Shown: positions 19,001-26,815 of the stretch, one piece after another
Numbering within the stretch: the stretch's first letter is position 1
Layout: each line of letters starts with the position of its first letter
Source: Armatimonadota bacterium
GTDB lineage: Bacteria; Armatimonadota; UBA5829; DSUL01
Direction of reading: 5' to 3'
Assembly: GCA_020846715.1 (NCBI GenBank)
Contig: JADLDK010000037.1
Span: 1 to 50,565, forward strand
DNA: 50,565 nucleotides
Notes under the pieces: generated by a model
What the model saw: only the letters and a program-made list of their open reading frames with translations
Told to the model about the DNA's origin: nothing
Databases searched by the model: none
Program-made: the position numbers and the translations under genes

Positions 19001-19499
19001 GCGGGCCAAGCAGGAGAAAATGGCCTCCTTTACACTGGAAGATCTCACCGGAGTTGCCCGCGCCATCGCTTTCCCGCGCCTCTACGCCACGTCCGAATAT
19101 CTGATTCAGCGGGACAATATAGTCGTCATCTCGGGTAAAGTACAGCACACGGATTCCCGGGCCGGGTCGGAGGAAAAAGGGCCGGCGGAGCTCATGTGCG
19201 AGTCTATAGAGCCTCTGCAGAAAGAGTCGGCTGAAGAGGACGCGCTTGGACAGTCCCCGGCGCAGCTTCTGGAGTCCAGCGGCGCTCTGACCATCCGCCT
19301 GAGTGCGCGGTGCCGTCAGCGGCTGCCTCTGCTCAAAGACCTGCTGGAGCAGCACCGCGGAGATTCCCCCGTCTTCTTCAAGATCGGGACAAACGGCAGT
19401 GAGCGCACAGTGCTCTCCGATATGCGAGTGCGGGTGACCGGAGATCTGGCGCGCGAAGTCCAGAGTCTGCTCGGCGTCGAGGCCCTGGCCCTGCTGTAG
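16014..19499 (+). CDS. dnaE: DNA polymerase III alpha subunit
   Basis: The replicative polymerase catalytic subunit, 1161 residues. The N-terminal PHP domain begins FVHLHAHSEYSLLDG and continues with LTDHGVMYGAIQFYEAA, and keeps most metal-ligand His and Asp residues. The C-family polymerase core has the catalytic PDVDFDF motif (Asp398, Asp400 and Asp402 region), GVRGSAAGSLVCY, the HSSTHAAGVLI segment, and the conserved FNKAHAVCYGTVAYQTAYLKA region. A helix-hairpin-helix region and an OB-fold (VITNVRQYLTRAKQEKMASFTLEDLTG region) follow. It is the DnaE1 type, without a proofreading exonuclease insert. AAAGGAG lies at 15989-15995, somewhat far (18 bases) from the ATG. Confidence 0.96.
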   Translation: MASTQFVHLHAHSEYSLLDGACRIRQMVRKAADLQMPAVALTDHGVMYGAIQFYEAAKAEGIKPIIGCEVYVARGSRLQRENRGGGKYYHLLLLAANETGYKNLLKLVTISHLEGYYYKPRVDRETLQAHSEGLICLSSCLAGEVAQQVMEGQDKEALRTIAEHQEIFGRDNYFLELQDHDIIEQRKVNEFLIRQSEKFGAPLVATNDVHYLNADDADPHDVLLCIQTGATRSNPSRMKFSSQEFFFKDVAEMAARFKDYPGALERTVEIAERCNLELEFGRQHLPDLPIPHNRTPEEHLRISALEGLERRYPNAGAEIRERLEYELDVIIKCGFAKYLLIVQDFASFARSNSIMAGVRGSAAGSLVCYCLGITSVDPIFHKLTFERFLNPERIQMPDVDFDFQDDRRSEVIEYVQNQYGRDHVAQIITFGTLGAKAAIRDAARATEVSLSEADRLAKMIPSLPVGITIDQAMEDNPDLRQEYSKQPASKTLIDMARKLEGIARHSSTHAAGVLITRDPLVENVPLQRSPDGGYITQYDMNDVGKIGLLKMDFLGLINLSIIQKCLNLIAETQGMRIELQDIPADDAKAYEMLARAETTGLFQLESEGMRRSVRELKPQSIAELSALVALYRPGPMAHIPRYISNKFGRTKVDYMHESLKDILEETYGIIVYQDQVMMIVRAIAGFSLGHADILRRAMGKKDPVKMAQERQNFVDGAVDNGIKQEIATRIFDLIEPFAGYAFNKAHAVCYGTVAYQTAYLKANYTVEYLTALLACHAENQDKVAMYVEEARRLGLEILPPDVNHSEAGFSIGEQQRSIRFGLAAIKNCGKGLVEAIVEERKTGGAFKSLSDFAVRAGQIQGFNRSAFECLAKVGALDSLHPCRREIVECCEDVLAKVSRSNRTANAGQGGLFEDSEEDLLSSFTIALPSCGEYERSELLAMERDLLGLYVSDHPLNAVAPLLQKRCSQTAASMAQLEDGEMCTIGGVITNVRQYLTRAKQEKMASFTLEDLTGVARAIAFPRLYATSEYLIQRDNIVVISGKVQHTDSRAGSEEKGPAELMCESIEPLQKESAEEDALGQSPAQLLESSGALTIRLSARCRQRLPLLKDLLEQHRGDSPVFFKIGTNGSERTVLSDMRVRVTGDLAREVQSLLGVEALALL

Positions 19500-19529
19500 C
19501 CTGAAACAGCGCTGGGGGACAGTCCCCTC

Positions 19530-20795
19530 TTACCGCAGCAGACACTCAAGCGCATCACACGCGGCGCGGGGGCCATCTTCCTTTGCCACAAGCTCTGCCG
19601 CCGCTTTGGCGTGGCTCAGGTAGGCCGGGTCCTCCAACAGACGTGTCAACTCGCGCTTCGCGTTTCTGGCGGTGTAGCGTTTTCTAGCCAGAGCCCGCCC
19701 GATTCCCAGCCGCTGGACCCTGAGGGCGTTGTCCGGCTGGTCGTGAGCAAACGGCACAACCAACATGGGTTTTCCAGCCCTCAAAGCCTGCCCGGTTGTC
19801 CCTGCTCCGCCCTGATGAACCACCGCTGAAGCCCTGGGAAAGAGCGCGCCGAACGGGGCATAGTCAGCCACGGCAACGCCCTCCGGCAGCTTCCCGGATA
19901 GAGACGAAGCCCCTCCAGGTCCGACCAGCAGCACTGCTCGCCTTCCGATTGAGGCGGCTGCCTTTGCGCTCTCAGCGAAAAACTCACCCGGATCAAGCAC
20001 TATTGAAGAGCCCAGTGTAAACACGATCGGCGGCTCGCCGCTATTCAGAAAATCATCCAACTGTGCGCTGATCCCCTGCCCCGGTGTCAGGGCGTCGTAG
20101 AAACAGTAGCCTGTTTGCACAGTCTGCTTCGGCCAGTCCGGTTGCGGGGCGGCAAGCGCCTTTGAAAACAGCGCCAGCACCAGAAAAGGGGAGTGCTGCC
20201 CCTCCATCAACGGGTTCCCGTGCGGTGGCGCCAACCCCAGCTCTGTGCGGAGCTTGAAAACTTCTGAGCTCCAGGACCGGATGAATACCTGCAGGAAGCG
20301 CTGAGCAGCCGCGTAAACCCGTGGACCGGACCGCCGTATCCCGAGCGCCCACGGAGCCGGCGTCAACAGGCTCGGGTCCCAGGCTGAGAACATGGAGATC
20401 GGCGCAAGAACGCTGGAGGCCCATGGCAGAGCGCGCTTTTCCGCCGCCATAGACACCGCGAATGTGAGAGGGTGAGCGACAAACAGGTCGGCTTCCACCG
20501 CCATCAGCGCCTCGAAACTCTCACGCAAGTGCGGCATGACCATCTCTTTGAAGAGCCGCTCTGTGCCATGCTTGACGTGCAGAGTTCGCCGCAAAACCTC
20601 CGGCGCCTGTTCCACGGATGGTAGCTCAGGAGGGGCATGGTGAAAGGAGATACCTGCCGCCTCCACCTTTTCGCGGTAGAAGGCGCTGGTGGCGATAACA
20701 GGCTCGTGAGAGCGCCGTTTCAGCTCCAGCGCAATCGCCAGTGTCGGGTGCAGATCGCCCAGCGTGCCAAAAGTCGCCAGAACGATGCGCGCTAT
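19530..20795 (-). CDS. MGT/UGT-family glycosyltransferase, apparent ATA start
   Basis: This GT1-like enzyme transfers a sugar from an activated donor. The frame is open from 20825. The family N terminus (ARIVLATFGTLGDLHPTLAIA, written here from its second residue) is preceded by ATA at 20795, exactly where the start Met is expected, with AGGGGAG eight bases upstream. The first GTG (20666) would remove 43 conserved residues. The C-terminal donor-binding domain has FTLGSSIV, VADYAPFGALFPRASAVVHQGG (the HxGG donor signature) and GTTGQALRAGKPMLVVPFAHDQPDNA. The length of 421 residues is normal only with the ATA start. It follows the dehydrogenase stop by 19 bases, so an operon is likely. The acceptor is unknown. 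Confidence 0.82.
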   Translation of the reverse strand: MARIVLATFGTLGDLHPTLAIALELKRRSHEPVIATSAFYREKVEAAGISFHHAPPELPSVEQAPEVLRRTLHVKHGTERLFKEMVMPHLRESFEALMAVEADLFVAHPLTFAVSMAAEKRALPWASSVLAPISMFSAWDPSLLTPAPWALGIRRSGPRVYAAAQRFLQVFIRSWSSEVFKLRTELGLAPPHGNPLMEGQHSPFLVLALFSKALAAPQPDWPKQTVQTGYCFYDALTPGQGISAQLDDFLNSGEPPIVFTLGSSIVLDPGEFFAESAKAAASIGRRAVLLVGPGGASSLSGKLPEGVAVADYAPFGALFPRASAVVHQGGAGTTGQALRAGKPMLVVPFAHDQPDNALRVQRLGIGRALARKRYTARNAKRELTRLLEDPAYLSHAKAAAELVAKEDGPRAACDALECLLR

Positions 20796-20814
20796 TGCAG
20801 ACTCTCCCCTGCTC

Positions 20815-21801
20815 TCACAGCATACTCAGCACAGCCGCGCCGGTAATCCTGCCGGAGCGCAGCCGCTCCAGCGCCTCGTTGGCCTGCTCCAGCGCAAAAA
20901 TCTCCACATGAGTCTGGACCTGCGCTTTGGGAGCCAGCGCGAGCAGTTCGTCTCCGTCCTGACGCGTCAGGTTGGCGACAGAGCGGACGGAGCGCTCCTC
21001 CCAGAGAATCCTGTAGGGGAAGGCGGGGATATCGGACATATGAATACCCGCGCAAACGACCACACCGCCCTTGTCAACAGCCCTCAGCGCGGCGGGGACA
21101 AGCGCGCCGACCGGGGCGAAGATAATTGCGGCGTCCAGTTGCTCTGGTGGCGCTTCGTCCGATGCGCCCGCCCACTCGGCGCCAAGCGACCGCGCGAAAG
21201 CCTGCCCGTCTTTATCACCCGGCCGGGTAAAGGCAAAGACGCGCCTGCCCTGCCACCGCGCAATCTGACAGATAATGTGCGCTGACGCGCCAAAGCCGTA
21301 CAGCCCCAGCCGCTGAGGGTCCCCAGCCATTCTCAGAGAGCGATAGCCGATAAGCCCTGCGCAGAGCAGTGGCGCGCTCTGTTTATCGTCCAGCCCGTCG
21401 GCAATATGAAACGTGAAACGCGCGTCCGATACGGTGTAGTCTGCGTAACCCCCGTCAAGCGTATAGCCCGTAAACCTGGCGGATTCACAGAGATTCTCGC
21501 GGCCGGACAGGCAGAACCGGCACTGCCCGCAGGTCCAACCCAACCACGCCGCGCCAACTCGATCGCCCGGCGCAAAGCCCTGCGCGCCTGCGCCAACCGC
21601 AACCACCCGCCCCACAATCTCGTGCCCGGGAATCAGCGGCAGTTTGGGATTGTCAAGCTCACCGTCAACGACATGCAGGTCCGTACGGCAGACTCCGCAC
21701 GCGTGTACCCGGATGAGAAGCTCACCCGGTCCAGGCTCGGGAATCGGAAGCTCCCGCAGCTCCAGAGGCTGACGCGGAGCTTTGAGAGTCATAGCCCGCA
21801 T
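20815..21801 (-). CDS. Zinc-dependent alcohol dehydrogenase (AdhA-like)
   Basis: A medium-chain dehydrogenase of 328 residues from the chosen ATG (MRAMTLKAP, with GGAG eight bases upstream). Catalytic zinc ligands are Cys38 in GVCRTD and His60-Glu61 in PGHEIVG, with a further Cys in PLLCAG near 147. The structural zinc loop is [15 protein letters not shown] (Cys91, 94, 97, 105). The NAD(P) domain reads [11 protein letters not shown]. These enzymes interconvert alcohols and aldehydes. An ATG at 21825, two bases after the osmC-like stop, is an alternative start. It sits in an osmC-adh-glycosyltransferase operon, which may point to detoxification or modification of a reactive carbonyl compound, but this is inference. 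Confidence 0.9.
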   Translation of the reverse strand: MRAMTLKAPRQPLELRELPIPEPGPGELLIRVHACGVCRTDLHVVDGELDNPKLPLIPGHEIVGRVVAVGAGAQGFAPGDRVGAAWLGWTCGQCRFCLSGRENLCESARFTGYTLDGGYADYTVSDARFTFHIADGLDDKQSAPLLCAGLIGYRSLRMAGDPQRLGLYGFGASAHIICQIARWQGRRVFAFTRPGDKDGQAFARSLGAEWAGASDEAPPEQLDAAIIFAPVGALVPAALRAVDKGGVVVCAGIHMSDIPAFPYRILWEERSVRSVANLTRQDGDELLALAPKAQVQTHVEIFALEQANEALERLRSGRITGAAVLSML

Positions 21802-21827
21802 CTTCAGCGCTCCAGCCGCGGCCATTT

Positions 21828-22265
21828 CTATAAGCCCTCGATGATAGCTTTCGCGCCCGGCCCCCACCGGAACTCCATGGGGACCTCAATTTCCTCGCTC
21901 AGGCTCTTGCGGACCGGGCATGTGTGCGCGGTCGTCTCCATAAGCTGGCGCTGTTCTTCTGTCAGGTCCTGGGGTACGGCAATGGTGACGGCAAGCCGCG
22001 CGATGCGCCGCTGTCCTTTGGAGGTCATCTCCTTGGTCACGTGCCCCGTTGCCCCGGTCAGCGGAATGTCGTGGCGGCCCGCTACGATGCCCATCGTCGT
22101 CAGGATACAGGTTAGCAGCGAGGTCGCGGTAAGGTCAGACGGGGAGAAAGACTCTCCCTTTCCCATATTGTCCACCGGTGCGTCCGTCACCAGACGCATG
22201 CCGGAGGGCCCGTGGACGGCTTCGCAGTGAAGCTCCCCCAGATAGTTTACGGTGATGTTAACCAA
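21828..22265 (-). CDS. OsmC family protein (second copy)
   Basis: A 145-residue OsmC-like protein: a first Cys in LTCILTTMGIVAGR and a second in TTAHTCPVRKSL, with the family's glutamine/aspartate-rich hinge (SPSDLTATSLL). Compact members such as this are YhfA- or SACOL1771-like and are predicted to reduce hydroperoxides or bind small organics. I start at TTG (MVNITVNYLGEL) because AAAGG lies nine bases upstream. A GTG six bases earlier would leave only three bases to that site. It is the first gene of a three-gene operon with the dehydrogenase and the glycosyltransferase. Confidence 0.85.
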   Translation of the reverse strand: MVNITVNYLGELHCEAVHGPSGMRLVTDAPVDNMGKGESFSPSDLTATSLLTCILTTMGIVAGRHDIPLTGATGHVTKEMTSKGQRRIARLAVTIAVPQDLTEEQRQLMETTAHTCPVRKSLSEEIEVPMEFRWGPGAKAIIEGL

Positions 22266-22420
22266 GAGCACAAACCTTTCTATTGTTCGATGTCAGCCGC
22301 ATGATCCGGCCTCGCCAAAGCTCATCGCAATCTGCCTCTGGCGCTATGGGTCCCCTCGGCAAAGCATGACGCCCATTGCCTCTATACCCTCACCAGGACC
22401 CTGCGCCTTCGCGCCTCCGC

Positions 22421-24976
22421 TCAGCGCGCTGCTTTCCACACAAGGCTTACCGTCAGAGGGCCGGCCTCCTTGCGGGCAAAGCTGACATAGGCCGAATCTC
22501 CCTGCTGCGAGCTCTGCGCTGAAAGCATTTTCCCGTCTGCGTCTTTGACAAACACCTTGCCGATTTTGCGCCCGGCGGTATCAATGCGGGCAGCCATTGT
22601 CACCCCGGCCGGTCCCTGCTGCTCAAAGCTCATCTGAATCTCATCAGAGCGTGTCAGCCTCCACTGGTAGCCCCCGGCAACGAGAGCTGGCTGTCTGGAA
22701 GCAGTCCACTCCCGGAAGAAGCGGGACTCACCCGGCTTGACCGCCGGATTGCTCAGCACTGGCAGTTTGTCGTTCAGCAGATCGACATACTTGCCTTCCA
22801 GTGTCAGGGTCTCGCTTTGCGCATGCGCCGCAACATAATCGCCGCGCTTCACCTGGAATGCGCCCTGTACGGGAAGCGTCTGGTTGTTCGCCGCATAGGC
22901 GTCACCGGCCGCCTCCAGCAGAATTGGTCCAGCTTCGTGAGCAAAGGCTTCAGCGGGCAGATCCAGAAACTCCACGCTTCCTTTTCCCACAGCCGCAATG
23001 AAGCCTCTGGAGCTGATATGGCTGCCCCAGGCGTCTGTTTCGCGCTCAAACGGCATCACAGTGGCATCGGAAGACTTGAAAGCTGTGGTGGCATAGGCTG
23101 TGCGCCGGTCCTTTTCGCCCCGGGCAAGCTGCGCATCCGAGATTGTTCTCCACTCCACAAGCGCCTGGTTGCTTACGGTGATGGAGATGGACTTTGCCTC
23201 CCGGGTGTTCCGGAAAAGGTACGTGAAGCTGCGAGAGCCGTCTGCAAAGCGCCCAAATTTGCCGAGCGACGAGCCCGCATCTGTGTAGAGTATCTCCTTC
23301 TCCGCCTTGCTGCCTGGAGTAATAGTCTCCTTGCCCGCCTCAGTCTCAATTGCGATTCGGCTCACGTTCGCGCCCCAGCCATCCGCAGGCAACGAATCAC
23401 TGAAGCGCACCAGTACGTTTTCAGGCCTCTCCTGTAGCGGTATCTCCACCTGCGCTTCGTTAGACATGTCCGTGACGCGGTTTTTCTCGCGCATCAACTC
23501 TCCGTAGCGCTCTTCCTCCTGCTTCTGACCCGCAGAGAGCTTCACACTCAGCCCAAGCTCCTTCAACAGATGCTCATCCGGCGAAGAGAACCCCTGTTGC
23601 TTCCACCACTGATTGGCCTGATTGTAAGCGTTCGACCCGCCAACGAGAAGCAGGCGCCCGCCGTTCTTCACCCATTTTGCAATGGCCGTGTTGTACTCCG
23701 GCTTCATGGGCTTGAAGTAGTCGTAGCTGAGCGCCAGCACCTTGAAAGAATCCAGATAAGCCCCGTCCGTACTGCGCTCGATCGGCGCTACTCGCACGGG
23801 CACCCCTTTATACACAAAGGGCATGCTGAGGCCGTAGAAGCCAGTCAGGTCGCTTGCGTGCGGCTCAGCGCGCTGATACGCCGCGGAATCCCCTGTGAAC
23901 ACTCCCAAATCTGATCTGGGTCCGGGCTCAGTTGGCTGCTTTGAGATATCTCCAAGCGCGTGAAAAGCCGCTCCAAGCGCCGTTGCGTATTCGGGCGGAA
24001 TGCGCCCGAAGATGCGGTTCGGCCAGGGCAGCAGTTCATAAGCGTTGACTTCTGTGAACAACAGGCTCGCCACCAGCGTATGGGAGTAGTTGGTGCGGTA
24101 GTCCTCCATTGTGCGGTCCGGGCTGTCTTCCAGTGGGTCCGCCAGAAACCACAGCCGCTTGCCCGATTCCCGATACAACTCCACGAGCGAGGAGTATTCC
24201 AGCAGCGCGTTTTCAAAGGTGCGCTCGCGCAACTGGCCCCTGTACATCACGGGTGAGCGCGCCGTGCCGGTCCACACCTGTCCAATCACCTCCTGCAGCT
24301 CAGGCATCATGCGGAAATCGTCAAACGGAAAGGAGATGCCCCAGGAGTGATAGTTAAGCGGACTGTGGTGCGCCACCATCCGCCGGACATCCGCCTTCTC
24401 ACGCTCAGCCGCCTGCAGGATTGAGCGGATCATATGAAGCTCCAGCTTGCCCTTCAGCCGCTCAGCCTTGATACGCGCATCCATCGAAGCATCTGGCGCT
24501 TCCCACGGCTGTCCGTACTCGCGTTGCCATGCGTCTTTGAAACTCTGCTCATAACCCGCGCTCGCAAAGTATTCCGGCTCCTCGGGTATTACAGCGGTTG
24601 ATCCGTTGCGTATAGCCTGCAGGAAGAAGTTCACCATCGCCTGTACGCGCCGCTCGGTGGGCGCCAGGTAGAAGCTGCCCGGCCCGCAGGTGAGTTGCGT
24701 GCCGTCTCTGGCGGTCTGCACGTCCTCCGGGTGTTGAGATGCGAAGTCTGGACCCAGGCGAAACCCGCCCATCGTCTGCACCTGATAGCCGTGGCGGGCC
24801 CAGGAATCCATGGTCTCTTTGTCGCTGGAGTACACGATGGCGGCCTCGGAGCGAATGTCGTGCTCCGGGCTCCAGGGCTGAGCAGTCTGAAAAGACGTGC
24901 CCGGCTCTGCCGCTGCTGCGGCAGCCATCGCGCAAAGGAATCCGGCCGCTAAAATAGACACTGCGTCAATAGACAT
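22421..24976 (-). CDS. Large secreted protein, glycosidase-like TIM barrel (function unknown)
   Basis: The 851-residue protein has a signal peptide (residues 1-23, cleavage near AAA-E). The first half (about 35-400) looks like a TIM-barrel glycosidase: VYSSDKETMDSWARHGY, an acidic IPEEPEY strand end near residue 135, RRMVAHHSPLNYHSWG, and a KRLWFLADPLEDSPD strand. Residues about 405-460 (KWVKNGGRLLLVGG) resemble the amidotransferase-like middle domain of beta-galactosidase-type enzymes. The C-terminal 400 residues are beta-rich. I do not recognise an exact family. The start ATG overlaps the pseudopilin stop by 11 bases and has AGGACGAG in front, so the pair is translationally coupled. It is probably an exported carbohydrate-active enzyme. 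Confidence 0.7.
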   Translation of the reverse strand: MSIDAVSILAAGFLCAMAAAAAAEPGTSFQTAQPWSPEHDIRSEAAIVYSSDKETMDSWARHGYQVQTMGGFRLGPDFASQHPEDVQTARDGTQLTCGPGSFYLAPTERRVQAMVNFFLQAIRNGSTAVIPEEPEYFASAGYEQSFKDAWQREYGQPWEAPDASMDARIKAERLKGKLELHMIRSILQAAEREKADVRRMVAHHSPLNYHSWGISFPFDDFRMMPELQEVIGQVWTGTARSPVMYRGQLRERTFENALLEYSSLVELYRESGKRLWFLADPLEDSPDRTMEDYRTNYSHTLVASLLFTEVNAYELLPWPNRIFGRIPPEYATALGAAFHALGDISKQPTEPGPRSDLGVFTGDSAAYQRAEPHASDLTGFYGLSMPFVYKGVPVRVAPIERSTDGAYLDSFKVLALSYDYFKPMKPEYNTAIAKWVKNGGRLLLVGGSNAYNQANQWWKQQGFSSPDEHLLKELGLSVKLSAGQKQEEERYGELMREKNRVTDMSNEAQVEIPLQERPENVLVRFSDSLPADGWGANVSRIAIETEAGKETITPGSKAEKEILYTDAGSSLGKFGRFADGSRSFTYLFRNTREAKSISITVSNQALVEWRTISDAQLARGEKDRRTAYATTAFKSSDATVMPFERETDAWGSHISSRGFIAAVGKGSVEFLDLPAEAFAHEAGPILLEAAGDAYAANNQTLPVQGAFQVKRGDYVAAHAQSETLTLEGKYVDLLNDKLPVLSNPAVKPGESRFFREWTASRQPALVAGGYQWRLTRSDEIQMSFEQQGPAGVTMAARIDTAGRKIGKVFVKDADGKMLSAQSSQQGDSAYVSFARKEAGPLTVSLVWKAAR

Positions 24977-25682
24977 CTCGTCCTGCTATGCCTCCTACTG
25001 TGAGGTTGGCGTCCATCGGCGCATGTGAGGGATCGTTTGACGGCAGAATGGCGCTGCCCTTGATCCAGGCCACATGCCCGTCCGCAAACGCATAGACCCG
25101 CGCTCCCGAAGGTGGATTGGCCCACCAGTCCAGACGCGGGCCTTCGTGGTTGGACAGCCATTCCCCTACCATAATCTTCTGCGATGGATACTCTACAGCG
25201 CCCTGATTCTGTGGCGAGACCGGCGTCGTCCCCAGTGTCGCCAGAGAAAGCGTCTTCGCCTGCTCCGCGCTGTGATAAAAGGACGCGGAGTAACAGTAGG
25301 ACGTTCCGTCGTACTTCCCGTCCGCCAGCGAATCCGCCGGACACTTCAGCACTCCGTTCGCGCGGTTAGATTTGAGGGCGTCCGCCTGCTGAGCGGGATC
25401 GCGGCTGAGAGACTGCGCAATGTAGGGCTTGAGCGGCCAGCGCCAGTACCGCCCCGCCAGAAACCACGGATTGGCTACGTCAGCCGGGAAGAATCCCTTC
25501 CAGTCATCTGCGTACATAAGAAAGCCGTTGGATATCTGTTTCAGATTGGACTGGCATACGGACTTCTGGGCTGAAGCCTTTGCCCTGGCAAAAACCGGAA
25601 ACAGGATCGCCGCCAGAATCGCGATAATAGCGATTACCACAAGCAGCTCTATCAGTGTGAAGCCAGGGCGATTTTGACGCAT
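24966..25682 (-). CDS. Type II secretion pseudopilin-like protein (prepilin N-terminal domain)
   Basis: Beginning at MRQNRPG, this 238-residue protein has a class III prepilin leader, cleaved after Gly in RPG-FTLIELLVVIAIIAIL, with the conserved Glu at mature position 5. It then follows the DUF1559-like pattern common in Planctomycetes and Armatimonadetes: ARAKASAQKSVCQSNLKQI, YADDWKGFFP, and a C-terminal ADGHVAWI motif of the H-X9-DG type. Five residues upstream (from 25697) could be included. It likely forms or decorates a pseudopilus or surface assembly. The overlap with the secreted glycosidase-like gene suggests joint export or surface display. Confidence 0.88.
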   Translation of the reverse strand: MRQNRPGFTLIELLVVIAIIAILAAILFPVFARAKASAQKSVCQSNLKQISNGFLMYADDWKGFFPADVANPWFLAGRYWRWPLKPYIAQSLSRDPAQQADALKSNRANGVLKCPADSLADGKYDGTSYCYSASFYHSAEQAKTLSLATLGTTPVSPQNQGAVEYPSQKIMVGEWLSNHEGPRLDWWANPPSGARVYAFADGHVAWIKGSAILPSNDPSHAPMDANLTVGGIAGRDVY

Positions 25683-25770
25683 AGGGACTATTCGCACTCT
25701 CGCCCGCAGCTCACAGACGCCGGGCCGAAGCTTCGCTCAACACTGCGCGCAAGGCGAACGATTGGAGCTT

Positions 25771-26391
25771 CTATCCCTTCCCAGTCTTTCGGCGTCTCAT
25801 CAACTCAAGGGCAATCAACGCCGGAGGAGAATCTGTATTTACGCCGACCCGGTCAATCACTCTGGCCAGCGCTCTCTGTGCCGTTTCGTCGGGGTCGTTT
25901 TCGTCGTAGAGCTCATCCATCGCCTGTGAAATAAGCTCCAGCGCCTGCTCCAGGTACGCCGCCCGCACCTGTGGCAGTTGCCTGAGTTGAAACTGAGAAT
26001 AGCTGCGGCTGATCTGATCCAGCACGCTGTCCCAGTTGTGTGTCGCTTTGTGCTCTTCCGCCACGCGCGTCCGCGCGCGCATCCGCGCCTCTTCAGCGGC
26101 GCGCTGGCGGACTTTGTAGCTGTTCCAGTCCTCGGGAGTCGTTCCGTCAATGACCACCAGACGGTATTTGCGGCCGGCGCTGGCGGCAATGCCCGCTTCG
26201 ATCATGTTCCTGTGCTGAGCAGAAGTCAGATGCCCCGCAAGATGCATTGAGCCCGCGCCAAAACCCACAACGAAAGCGTCCTTTTCCACCGTCACCGGAA
26301 CCGCCTGATCAAGCGCTCGCCACAGCGTCGGCTGCATGATCTTGTCCTTCACACTTTCGGTTGCTTCGTGCCAGACTTTTTCGATTTCCAT
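25771..26391 (-). CDS. Protein with DnaA domain-I-like N terminus (function unknown)
   Basis: A 206-residue protein. Residues 1-80 resemble the DnaA N-terminal (domain I, KH-like) pattern: an early Trp in EKVWHEATESVKDKI, PTLWRALDQAVPV, the strand DAFVVGF, then HLTSAQHRNMIEAGIAASAG and a final RLVVIDG strand. The rest is charged and helical (RAAEEARMRARTRVAEEH; then AYLEQALELISQAMDELYDENDPDETAQRALARV broken into helices). DnaA domain I binds helicase and regulators; no AAA+ or DNA-binding domain is present. Two starts are possible (GTG 26403, ATG 26391); neither has a strong ribosome binding site. A T-tailed hairpin lies about 110 bases upstream, within its possible leader. Confidence 0.6.
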   Translation of the reverse strand: MEIEKVWHEATESVKDKIMQPTLWRALDQAVPVTVEKDAFVVGFGAGSMHLAGHLTSAQHRNMIEAGIAASAGRKYRLVVIDGTTPEDWNSYKVRQRAAEEARMRARTRVAEEHKATHNWDSVLDQISRSYSQFQLRQLPQVRAAYLEQALELISQAMDELYDENDPDETAQRALARVIDRVGVNTDSPPALIALELMRRRKTGKG

Positions 26392-26502
26392 AGAGGGTGT
26401 CACAGCCAGGTTATCAGAACTCCGTCACAATAGTCTGCTCGGATTATAGGAGAGGCGCTCGGCGCGCGTCAATGGCGGCCATCTGCCGGTGTCCAGAGAC
26501 AA

Positions 26503-26530
26503 AAAAACACCCGGGGCGACAAACCCCGGG
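26503..26530 (-). terminator. Strong minus-strand terminator without an upstream gene
   Basis: On the minus strand GCCCGGGG-TTTGTCG-CCCCGGGT folds as a 7-8 bp GC stem and is followed by seven T residues (26501-26507). It is a textbook intrinsic terminator. The nearest minus-strand gene lies downstream of it, so it must end a short unannotated transcript or act as an attenuator in the leader of the DnaA-I-like gene. Confidence 0.85.
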
Positions 26531-26613
26531 CGCCTGTCCCACCGCAGAACAACAACACTAGTGAGAGGACTCGCTGCGTCCGTAGCCCTCAGCCACAGCA
26601 GCAAAGAATCTTG
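26503..26613 (-). ncRNA. Candidate small RNA or attenuated leader
   Basis: Minus-strand TTGTAA (26643-26648) and GATTAT (26620-26625), 17 bases apart, could start a transcript near 26613 that ends at the strong terminator, about 110 bases. It contains a GCAA/TTGC hairpin at its 5' end and a GAGG/CCTC pairing in the middle. No known riboswitch or RNA family is recognised. The promoter elements are only 4 of 6 matches each. Confidence 0.35.
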
Positions 26614-26815
26614 CTCTAAATAATCTTACTTTTCCGCGAGAATTACAAGTCCCTCAGACATCTTTTCTTTGATTTTTCTAAACTTTATCAGCCGTCCTTC
26701 ACGAATTCGGACTCCCCGATGCCTCAGCGCCCTCACCGGGTCTAAAGTATCGCGCCACTGCAGTCGTTATGTTCCCATGAGACGCCTCGGCGTCTTCACA
26801 AGCGGGGAGTAACGG
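26531..26815. other. AT-rich upstream region of the flagellar cluster
   Basis: This stretch holds the 5' part of the candidate minus-strand transcript and the upstream region of flgI. It is distinctly AT-rich at 26610-26695. I found no convincing sigma-28 or sigma-54 promoter for flgI, and no flgH or flgG gene. Confidence 0.4.
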
